DNA from: JBOGGN01 sp050744165
GTDB lineage: Bacteria > Actinomycetota > Acidimicrobiia > Acidimicrobiales > Palsa-688
Direction of reading: 5' to 3'
Assembly: GCA_050744165.1 (NCBI GenBank)
Contig: JBOGGN010000132.1
Coordinates: forward strand, 1 to 31,422
Length of the DNA stretch: 31,422 nt
Each line of letters starts with the position of its first letter. Positions within the stretch are counted from its first letter, which is position 1. Positions 14,959 through 20,802 of the stretch are shown here, in pieces. The notes beneath the pieces were generated by a model, which worked only from the letters and a program-made list of their open reading frames with translations, was not told the DNA's origin and ran no database searches. The position numbers and the translations under genes are program-made.

Positions 14959-15216
14959 GTGGCAGTCGTACTGACCGGCTGGTATGTAGGTTTCGCCATC
15001 ACCATCGTGGTGATCGCGATCGTGGTCACTTGCGTGGCGTCGATCCTTGCGCTCGCTCGCAGGATCAACAACCAAGCGGTCGCCATCGAGAACGCGCTTG
15101 AGCAAGCACGTGTACAGACGCTCCCGCTCTGGGCAGTGGGCAACGTTAATGATGAGCTCAACCAAATCGTCCGCCGCGCAGCTACCGGCCGTTCAGTACT
15201 GGAGGGTCGTCGCTAA
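14959..15216 (+). CDS. Small single-helix membrane protein, 85 aa
   Basis: The N-terminus MAVVLTGWYVGFAITIVVIAIVVTCVASILALA is a single long transmembrane helix. RRINNQ follows as a positive cytoplasmic anchor, then an amphipathic helix (AVAIENALEQARVQTLPLWAVGNVNDELNQIVRRAATG). The GTG start follows GGGAAAGGGGG. Its TAA overlaps the next start (TAATG), so the two are coupled. It belongs to the five-member run of one-helix proteins after the hydrogenase operon; no family is recognised. Confidence 0.75.
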   Translation: MAVVLTGWYVGFAITIVVIAIVVTCVASILALARRINNQAVAIENALEQARVQTLPLWAVGNVNDELNQIVRRAATGRSVLEGRR

Positions 15217-15611
15217 TGCTTGGCCTCGCGCATGAAGACGTCACCATGTGGTGGATCTCCATCGGCATGGGTGCCGTCGTCGTTGTTGCTGTCATCGTGC
15301 TGTTGTCCCTGTTGATCACCTTCGTTCAGGACATCGACCGCAACGTCAAGATCCTGTGGAACACCGCCACCCGGGTCGCCCGCAACACGGCCACCTCGTG
15401 GATGCTGAAGCAGACGGCGAGCGCCACCGGAGCCCTTCGGGCCGAAGCGCACCGCCACGCCGAAGCGCTGCAGTCCCTAGCTATGGCTGGTGCCCCCGCC
15501 GGCCGTCAGGCGCCGCCCACCTATGCCGGCACCACCAGCGGCACGACCAGCGGGACGTCCGACGAGCCGCCCGCGGCGCCCTCTTCCCCCCGTCGGCCCC
15601 GGAGGTACTGA
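15216..15611 (+). CDS. Single-helix membrane protein with Pro/Ser/Thr-rich tail, 131 aa
   Basis: Residues ~10-38 (MWWISIGMGAVVVVAVIVLLSLLITFV) span the membrane. A cytoplasmic helical segment follows (QDIDRNVKILWNTATRVARNTATSWMLKQTASATGALRAEAHRHAEALQSL), then a disordered tail with TSGTTSGTS and Pro/Arg-rich ends. The ATG overlaps the upstream TAA by one base. The organisation resembles its neighbours at 14159, 14442, 14959 and 15618. Function unknown. Confidence 0.75.
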   Translation: MLGLAHEDVTMWWISIGMGAVVVVAVIVLLSLLITFVQDIDRNVKILWNTATRVARNTATSWMLKQTASATGALRAEAHRHAEALQSLAMAGAPAGRQAPPTYAGTTSGTTSGTSDEPPAAPSSPRRPRRY

Positions 15612-15617
15612 TCCAAA

Positions 15618-15869
15618 ATGCAGATCTTCTTGTCGATTGTCGACATCGTGGCGCTGGTCGTCGTACTGGCGTTCTTCCTGGCATGGGTAGCCCGGCTGCT
15701 GAACAGCATCTCGGCCACCTTGGGCAAGGTCACCTTCGGTGTACGCGCAGTTGAGACCCAGTGCGCCGTGATCGGGCCGGCTGCCGACCAGATCAACGCC
15801 AACCTCCGCGACGCCGCCGGCGATCTCGAGCGGGCCGCACAGTCCGCCGAACGGCTGGCCGGCTACTAA
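15618..15869 (+). CDS. Small single-helix membrane protein, 83 aa
   Basis: MQIFLSIVDIVALVVVLAFFLAWVARLL is the transmembrane helix. A coiled-coil-like tail follows (NSISATLGKVTFGVRAVETQCAVIGPAADQINANLRDAAGDLERAAQSAERLAGY). The segment TLGKVTFGVRAVE lines up with TLGTVLIGVRAIV of the protein at 14442, which supports duplication. It starts six bases after the previous stop. It probably forms a membrane oligomer with its neighbours; the link to the hydrogenase is by position. Confidence 0.75.
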   Translation: MQIFLSIVDIVALVVVLAFFLAWVARLLNSISATLGKVTFGVRAVETQCAVIGPAADQINANLRDAAGDLERAAQSAERLAGY

Positions 15870-15889
15870 AACCTGACTGGCCGCCCGGG

Positions 15890-16315
15890 ATGGACGACCA
15901 GATACTTCCGCCGTACGCCGAGCCCACCGGTCCTCGCAACAGCGACGACACGGTGCTGGTGGAGTACGCCAAGGGCCTGTATGCCGGTCACTCGAAGCGA
16001 TTCCATGTCGAGGGGCCGGCATTGCTCGTTGACCGCATCGATGTCGCCGCCCTCCGGATCGGTCCCAACACCATCCTGGTTCGAATCGACTTGGCCGACG
16101 ACCTCCAGGACGCCAAACCGATGGTGGAGCGGGCTTTGGGCGACCACGGGATGACCTGTGTGGACGAGGACACCTTGCTGGCCGCCCCGATAGCGATCCA
16201 AGTCCTCGGTATTCGGCTGTCCAGTTGGGACCTGTGGGGTACCGACCTGGTGGAGGCCATGGCCAGCTTGCGATCGGCCGCCTTGGGCGAGGAGATCCGG
16301 CCGGCCGGTCGCTGA
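15890..16315 (+). CDS. Hypothetical protein, 141 aa
   Basis: No family is recognised. The sequence alternates strands and helices (TVLVEYAKGLYAGHSKRFHVEGPALLVDRIDVAALRIGPNTILVRIDLADDLQDAKPMVERALGDHGMTCVDEDTLLAAPIAIQVLGIRLSSWDLWG), as in a small alpha/beta protein of ~140 residues. The frame is open upstream, but ATG 15890, 20 bp after the previous stop, is the most natural start despite only a weak GGG ribosome site. It ends the gene run that begins at 14159. Two Cys/His features (H64, C82) are not arranged as a motif. Confidence 0.65.
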   Translation: MDDQILPPYAEPTGPRNSDDTVLVEYAKGLYAGHSKRFHVEGPALLVDRIDVAALRIGPNTILVRIDLADDLQDAKPMVERALGDHGMTCVDEDTLLAAPIAIQVLGIRLSSWDLWGTDLVEAMASLRSAALGEEIRPAGR

Positions 16316-16342
16316 AGATCGAACGGCTATAGGTTCACGGCA

Positions 16343-16368
16343 GGTACTTAGTACCATGACAGGTACTA
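16343..16368. promoter_or_regulatory. Three GGTACTA half sites in alternating orientation before the selenoprotein ATPase
   Basis: GGTACT-T-AGTACC (16343-16355) is a perfect palindrome. TAGTACC (16349-16355) also pairs with GGTACTA (16362-16368) across six bases, giving three half sites in a row. They lie 42-68 bp upstream of the GTG at 16411, in the only gap before that gene, and look like an operator. The half site differs from TACAYYTA, so a different regulator is likely. Confidence 0.5.
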
Positions 16369-16410
16369 GGGTGGCGCCTGCCGGTCGTTCCAAGGAAAGG
16401 AAATCCCGCC

Positions 16411-17166
16411 GTGAAGCTAGGTGTCGTGGGCAAAGGTGGTGTGGGCAAGACCACGGTGTCGGCACTGCTGTCGCAGGGTTTCGTGGCCCGGGGTCGTCGG
16501 GTGGTGGCCATCGACACCGACTCGAATCCGAACCTCGGCATCTCGCTCGGACTTACCTTCAACGAGGCCGAGGCGATCCCGGTCATCCCGCGGTCGCTGG
16601 TGATGGGCGCCCAGTCGGGCATGAGCCCTGAGGAGTTGATGCGGGAGTACGGGCGGGAGACGCCAGTCGGCGTGCGCATTCTCTCCGCTATGCGGGTCAG
16701 TCAAGCGGGTGCCGGCTGAACGTGCGGTAGCCATGCTGCCGTGCGCAGCATCCTCGGCGCCGCTATCGAAGAAGAGGCTGACGTCACCATCGTCGACATG
16801 GAAGCGGGCCTCGAGCACCTGAGCCGCTCAGGCGGCACGTTGGCCTACGCCGACGTGCTTCTGGCCATCATGGAGCCCACCCGGAAGTCGATCATCACCG
16901 CGGCGCGCACCAAGGCGCTGGCGGAGGAGCTCGGCATTCCCCGCACTGTCGGGCTGGGCAACAAGGCTCGCCTTCCCGACGACAAGTTTTTCTACGAGCA
17001 GGTGTGCGGCGAGTACGGCGTGCCCTTGGCCGGGGTTATTCCCTACGACATGGGGGTGGTCGACGCCGACCGCAGCGGCACCATCATGGCCTCCGACCAA
17101 GGGGCGCCGGTGCGTGAGGAGATCGCTCGAATCCTCGACTTCTTAGACGCCGTCCCCGTCGGCTGA
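16411..17166 (+). CDS. CooC-type ATPase with in-frame TGA in the CxC motif (predicted selenoprotein), 251 aa
   Basis: The two open halves are in one frame and separated only by TGA 16717-16719. The N-terminal half has GKGGVGKTT (residues 8-16) and AIDTDSNPNLGISLGL; the C-terminal half has TIVDMEAGLEHLSRSGG, NKAR and GVIPYDMGVVDADRSG. Together they form one complete ATPase of normal length. Around the stop the frame reads G-[TGA]-T-C-G-S-H-A-A-V, aligned with G-C110-L-C112-S-A-H-A-T-V of the intact paralogue at 4138. TGA is codon 103, the first Cys of the nickel-binding CxC. A 7-bp hairpin with loop CGUGC follows. Sec103-Thr-Cys105 is the best reading. Start is GTG with AAGGAAAGG upstream. It converges with the FNR gene. 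Confidence 0.85.
16733..16751 (+). promoter_or_regulatory. SECIS-like hairpin in the ATPase gene at 16411
   Basis: ATGCTGC (16733-16739) and GCAGCAT (16745-16751) pair perfectly over 7 bp around the loop CGTGC. The loop GU occupies the 22nd and 23rd bases after the TGA. This is the longest of the three selenoprotein hairpins and shares their spacing. Confidence 0.7.
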
Positions 17167-17191
17167 GACGTTCCTGCCCCCGGTGCCGGGT

Positions 17192-17210
17192 GCCCGCCGC
17201 CGGGGCGGGC
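17192..17210. terminator. GC-rich hairpin between convergent genes
   Basis: GCCCGCC (17192-17198) and GGCGGGC (17204-17210) form a perfect 7-bp stem with a 5-base loop, 26 bp after the ATPase stop and 53 bp before the stop of the opposing flavoprotein gene. It is a plausible terminator for both, without a T tract. Confidence 0.5.
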
Positions 17211-17262
17211 GAGCGCCCGGCCGGTGGTTGGCCTCGGCGGCGAGGGTTCTACCGGAGGGGTG

Positions 17263-18297
17263 CTAGTAGCGGCGCCGACGGCGGGCGCTGAGCGGCCGCT
17301 CGATGCCGAACAAGTCGGCCTGCTGGTGCTGGTACGGCGAGAACAAGTCGTGGGCCACGAAGCGAGACCGGATGTCGCAGAGGTCCTCTTCCGGGGGGCG
17401 GTACTTGCTGGCGAAGTACACCTCTTCGTAGATCAGCTGATCGTCGACGCCCAAGTCGGACAGGACGGTGGCCATCTCGGCGATCATGGCGCCGTTGCCG
17501 ACCAGGTAGAAGTGCCGGTCACCCAACTGTGGCAGGAGCGGCGGCACTGATTCCGTCAGCCGCCCGCGTAGGCCTCTCCACTCCGACGGCGGGTGCGACA
17601 AGGAGATCTGGTAGGAGAAGTTATGGTGCGCCGCCACCAGGCGGTCCAACTGGTCCACCAGGCAGATGTCTTCGAACAGCCGGAGGCCCCAGAACAGACG
17701 GACGGGCCGATCCCACTGCTTTCCCCTCAGGTGCTCCATCAACGACAGGAACGGACCGATGCCGACACCGGTCGCCAGCAGCACCAACTCCGTCGACTCC
17801 TCTTTCGGAATCATGCACCGCCCCGCGGGACCTCGGAAAGAGATCACGTCGCCCGGGTCGAGGTCGGCGAGGTAGCACGACAGTGGCCCTTCCGGGACCA
17901 ACCGGACGATCAGATCGAAGGTCCGTTCGTCGTTGGGCGGTGACATGATGCAGTAGGGGCTGCGGCAAGTGCCGACGTCGGGGACCTCGGCACGGATCCC
18001 GACGAAGTACCCGGGTAGGAACACGAACGGTTGGTCGTCGATGACAACGAATGAGATGCGAACGGTCCCTGTCGGGGTCAGCGGCTCATAGGCCACGACC
18101 CGTGCACGGCGGTCGTAGCGGTCGGTTCGCTCGAGCCTGCGTTCCTTGGCGCCCCTCGACACAGGGATCTGATCCATGGGCGGGACGACGACATCGATGT
18201 CCCGCTGGGGCGTGACGGGCCGACGAAATCGGTCGTCGCGGCCACGCGCCAAGGCCTGTTCGAACTCGTCGGTCTCGACCCCGTCCGGCGGTTGCAT
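17263..18297 (-). CDS. FNR-like FAD/NAD(P)-binding oxidoreductase, 344 aa
   Basis: The flavin-binding barrel is shown by PGYFVGIRAEVP and R112SPYCIMSPP, the family's RxYS element with Cys in place of Ser. DVISFRGPAGRCMIP follows. The nucleotide-binding half has LLATGVGIGPFLSLMEHL (~173-190), VRLFWGLRLFEDI and FYLVGNGAMI near the C-terminus. There is no 2Fe-2S ferredoxin domain, so it must take or give electrons through a separate partner. The first ~60 residues and the RRRRRY end are extra. It follows the double-TGA ATPase by 76 bp on the same strand and probably ends that operon. It could reduce the Sec/Cys centres of the neighbouring ATPases or link the hydrogenase to NAD(P); both are guesses. 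The ribosome site is weak. Confidence 0.85.
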   Translation of the reverse strand: MQPPDGVETDEFEQALARGRDDRFRRPVTPQRDIDVVVPPMDQIPVSRGAKERRLERTDRYDRRARVVAYEPLTPTGTVRISFVVIDDQPFVFLPGYFVGIRAEVPDVGTCRSPYCIMSPPNDERTFDLIVRLVPEGPLSCYLADLDPGDVISFRGPAGRCMIPKEESTELVLLATGVGIGPFLSLMEHLRGKQWDRPVRLFWGLRLFEDICLVDQLDRLVAAHHNFSYQISLSHPPSEWRGLRGRLTESVPPLLPQLGDRHFYLVGNGAMIAEMATVLSDLGVDDQLIYEEVYFASKYRPPEEDLCDIRSRFVAHDLFSPYQHQQADLFGIERPLSARRRRRY

Positions 18298-18373
18298 CTA
18301 TAGAAACCCTACCGCGACCACCCGCCGATTTGAAGGTCCCAGCTAGTGCCGTCGCCGAGGGCGACCTACCGGC

Positions 18374-19111
18374 TCAGGCGGCGCTGGGCGCCAGGCTTGC
18401 GGCCAGTTGTGTCAGTGCTGTGACCGCCGGGCCGGGTTGAGGGAGGTCGAGGGGAGACACACCTTGGCGGTCGGCGGTGACGATAGAGGTATCGTCCGGC
18501 ACGGGGCACACCTCGAAATCGGGAAAGGCCTTCTGGACCACCCTCAGGTCGTCGTCATTGCGGACCCGGCTGGCGACGATGATAACCCGGCCCAGAAGCT
18601 TCTCCCGGGCCAGATCGGCAGCCCGAGAGCCGACCTCAATCGACTTGGGAGTTGCTTCGCACACCACCAAGACGACATCGACCTTCTCATTGCCGAGGCG
18701 AGTGATCGTGCCGATGCCTGCCTCGAAATCGGCGACAACGATCGAATCTCCAAATTCACCGGATCCGAGCAACTGCTCGGGGGAGAGCCCGCATCACGTT
18801 CAGCCAGGCTCGGGGTTTTCGATCCGGGTCACCACCGCCAAGCGAACGCCATCGGGGGCGTCTGAGCCGAAGCGGTCCAGCAGTTCGCTCCATCCGGGGG
18901 CATGCTCCTCGTTGCCCTCGTCGAGGGCCTGGCGCATGGAGACCAGCCGCTCCGTCTCGGTGTCGCCGACACCGAGAGAGATGCCGAGGTTGGGGTTGCT
19001 GTCGCAGTCGAGGGCCACCACCGGATATCCCATCCGGCCGAGGGTGCGGGACACGATGGCCGACGTAGTCGTCTTCCCGGAGCCTCCCTTGCCCACCACC
19101 GCAATCTTCAT
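18374..19111 (-). CDS. CooC-type ATPase with two in-frame TGAs at the CxC motif (predicted double-Sec selenoprotein), 245 aa
   Basis: The frame is unbroken apart from TGA 18800-18802 (codon 104) and TGA 18794-18796 (codon 106). The N-terminal part has GKGGSGKTTTSAIV and ALDCDSNPNLGISLGV; the C-terminal part has SIVVADFEAGIGTITRL, VDVVLVVCEATPKSIEVGSRA and a normal end. Around the stops it reads G-[TGA]-T-[TGA]-C-G-L, so both cysteines of the CxC pair of the intact homologue at 4138 would be Sec (Sec104-Thr-Sec106-Cys107). A hairpin with loop AGUU lies 20 nt after the second TGA. Two unrelated nonsense mutations at precisely these codons are unlikely. The ATG overlaps the stop of the preceding ATPase gene (ATGA). 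Partner and metal are unknown. Confidence 0.85.
18765..18780 (-). promoter_or_regulatory. SECIS-like hairpin in the ATPase gene at 18374
   Basis: On the minus strand CCGAGC, loop AGTT, GCTCGG form a perfect 6-bp stem. The loop GU is the 21st and 22nd base after the second TGA and the 27th and 28th after the first, within the range described for bacterial SECIS elements in both cases. Confidence 0.65.
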
Positions 19112-19872
19112 CGCTGACGCTCCTCGATCAACTGACCTACCAGTGACTCTACCGCACGCACTGCTAGTGAGTCCGGGGCTCGATCGATCGGTGCCGCCGC
19201 CTGACGCTCGGCGTCGGCGAAGCGCTCGTCGTAAGGCACAACGCCGATGACCCGAAGCCCGGTGCGCTGCTCGACGACGGCCGAGTCACCCTCGTCTCGG
19301 ACCTTGTTGGCCACCGCCAGCACGGTCTTCGGGCCGTCCTCACGAGCCACCAGGCGCGCCAGGCGCCGTCCGGCGAGCATTGACTTGGCCGTTGGTTCGA
19401 TCACGGCCAGGAAGACCTCGGCGTAGTCGCCCCACCCGGCAAAGGCCTGGCGGGTACCGCCGGGTAGGTCGCCGACCACGCTCCATGGGAGCTCGGTCGG
19501 CAGCTGGTCGATGACCTGCATGAAGGCGAACTGCGACTTCATGATCGTCGCCGAGTGACCTCGGAGCTTGCCGAACTGCAAGAAGCGCACGCCGTCGGGT
19601 CCGGTCATGGCGTACTGCTCGACAACGTCGAGTGCCGTCACCCCAGGTCGCAGCCGGAAGCGCGGTCCGGTCTCACCCTGTTGGCGCTCGACAACCAGAT
19701 CCTCGGGGAGCGGCGTGTCGCTACGGTCAAGACCGAGCGAGAACGCCAACCCGGGCATCGGGTCCGAGTCGATCGTGAGGACCGGCTCGCCCCGTCGGGC
19801 GAGTGCCCGGGCGAAGGTTCCCGCGATGGCCGATTTCCCGGAGCCCCCCTTGCCTACGAAGGCGACCCTCAA
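19108..19872 (-). CDS. CooC/MinD-like ATPase without the CxC motif, 254 aa
   Basis: It shares the fold of its neighbours: VAFVGKGGSGKSAIAGTFARAL at the N-terminus, AVIEPTAKSMLAGRRLARLV, VANKVRDEGDS and GVVPYDERFADAERQ. Two features differ. The DxDSNPNL switch reads IDSDPMPGLAFSLGL, and the CxC region reads FGKLRGHSATIMKSQF with no Cys and no TGA. It therefore cannot bind metal in the CooC way and may be a partner subunit of the Sec-containing ATPase encoded next. The frame is open to 20013, but TTG 19872, with GGGAGG about 12 bases upstream, gives the family's normal N-terminus. The stop overlaps the next ATG. It follows the PadR gene by 184 bp, in which I see no other gene. Confidence 0.8.
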   Translation of the reverse strand: MRVAFVGKGGSGKSAIAGTFARALARRGEPVLTIDSDPMPGLAFSLGLDRSDTPLPEDLVVERQQGETGPRFRLRPGVTALDVVEQYAMTGPDGVRFLQFGKLRGHSATIMKSQFAFMQVIDQLPTELPWSVVGDLPGGTRQAFAGWGDYAEVFLAVIEPTAKSMLAGRRLARLVAREDGPKTVLAVANKVRDEGDSAVVEQRTGLRVIGVVPYDERFADAERQAAAPIDRAPDSLAVRAVESLVGQLIEERQR

Positions 19873-20056
19873 CTTGTCTGTGACCTCCCTGACCAGACCA
19901 TAGTCGCACCCCGCCCACCAACTGCCCCGGGAGGTGAGGCCGAGGCAGCGGTGGACCCGGCACGGGGGGATGCCGGACCGGCGCAACTGAACTGGCCAGC
20001 GAGCGCGCAGCATAGCACGCTCTTAGGTAAGGCAAGCAGGTAGGTGCTTGAAGTGG

Positions 20057-20461
20057 TTAGCCGGCGGCAGAGCGATGGCTAAAGCGAGCCAACACCGCGT
20101 CGAGGGCATCGCGCTGGCGAACCAACTCCGGCGTTGCCTCGGCCAGGAACTTCTCCCCGGCCTCGGAGATGGTGTAGATGCGTCGGGGCGGCCCACCACT
20201 CTGGCTGAGGTCCCACGTTGACTGCGCCAAGCCTTGGCGCTCAATGTCGTGCAGCAGCCGGTACATGCTCTGTCCCAGCCGGGCGTCGATGCCGATCGAA
20301 CTGAGGCGCTCGGCCAACTCATAGCCGTGTGACGGCCGCTCCCGAAGGAGCACCAAGAGAGCGCACACCCGGGACACCTCGGGCGTCCAAGGCCGATCCC
20401 GTCGCGTCCACAGGGGGTCGCGACGGCGAGCCACGTTGACCTGGCCGGTCGGGGCGGACAC
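20057..20461 (-). CDS. PadR-family transcriptional regulator, second copy, 134 aa
   Basis: PEVSRVCALLVLLRERPSHGYELAERLSSIG, then ARLGQSMYRLLHDIERQGLAQSTWDLSQSGGPPRRIYTISEAGEKFL is a clear PadR winged helix with its beta wing. It is related to the copy at 4917 (both have HGYxLxE, an LYRxL-like turn and a P-x-RRxYxxxxxG wing). The start is GTG 20461, five bases after the stop of the Cys-rich gene. It probably regulates its own operon through the palindrome at 20633. Given the shared operator form, the two PadR proteins may bind the same sites. Confidence 0.85.
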   Translation of the reverse strand: MSAPTGQVNVARRRDPLWTRRDRPWTPEVSRVCALLVLLRERPSHGYELAERLSSIGIDARLGQSMYRLLHDIERQGLAQSTWDLSQSGGPPRRIYTISEAGEKFLAEATPELVRQRDALDAVLARFSHRSAAG

Positions 20462-20466
20462 GGCGG

Positions 20467-20601
20467 TCAGCAGTGGTCGGCGCCGGACAGCAGGCGCTCG
20501 TCAGTAGGGCCACAGCAGCCGCAGGCGCATGGATGCACCGGCGGTGAGGGCATTGTGGGGCGGCCGCTTTCGCAGTCGCATTGCGGTTGCCGGTTGCTCA
20601 T
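20467..20601 (-). CDS. 44-aa Cys-rich, probably metal-binding protein
   Basis: The peptide starts after AGGAGG with ATG 20601, reads MSNRQPQCDCESG, then PPVHPCACGCCGPTDERLL, and ends DHC before TGA 20467. Seven of 44 residues are Cys, arranged CxC, CxCxCC and a terminal Cys, with two His. This is a metallothionein-like or metal-delivery composition. It is the first gene of the operon behind the palindrome at 20633 and lies five bases before the PadR gene. It occupies the same place as the His/Cys-rich gene does before the first PadR. No family is recognised. Confidence 0.65.
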   Translation of the reverse strand: MSNRQPQCDCESGRPTMPSPPVHPCACGCCGPTDERLLSGADHC

Positions 20602-20632
20602 ACCCGAGCCTCCTCTGTATGACTGCTACATC

Positions 20633-20651
20633 TAAGTGCAGTATACATTTA
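20633..20651. promoter_or_regulatory. Operator-like palindrome (8-3-8) before the Cys-rich/PadR2/ATPase operon
   Basis: TAAGTGCA, GTA, TACATTTA has both arms identical to those of the site before hypC (4090-4108). On the minus strand it contains TATACT, a good -10, directly after TG. An extra TACATCTA half site overlaps at 20627-20634. It lies 31 bp upstream of the Cys-rich gene. Confidence 0.65.
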
Positions 20652-20730
20652 CCGAGGTAGGCCATGCTGGCTTGAGCCCGTCGATTACCGTAAATCTACC
20701 TTAAGTCCTGGTGCCCTCTAGGTCAACGCA

Positions 20731-20802
20731 CTAGATGTACTGCGCCGGTAGCTTTTTGATGTCAATGGTCCTGCCGCCGTTAGTCCGGTCGCGCCCGATC
20801 AC
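20731..20802 (-). CDS. Possible 23-aa peptide coupled to the AAA+ gene stop
   Basis: GTG 20802 overlaps the TGA of the AAA+ gene (GTGA) and opens a frame reading V-I-G-R-D-R-T-N-G-G-R-T-I-D-I-K-K-L-P-A-Q-Y-I before TAG 20731. It is protein-like and less GC-rich than its surroundings. It may be a short coupled peptide, a C-terminal extension reached by frameshift, or chance. Confidence 0.2.
   Translation of the reverse strand: MIGRDRTNGGRTIDIKKLPAQYI

Noticed and set aside
16411..17166. ATPase gene as a pseudogene or a sequencing frameshift
   Set aside because: Both halves are in the same frame, the residues beyond TGA stay conserved, and the stop falls on a functional Cys; the same happens in two other nearby genes.
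20727..20751. Fourth TACAYYTA palindrome
   Set aside because: Only one half site (TAGATGTA, 20732-20739) is present; no matching arm after three bases.
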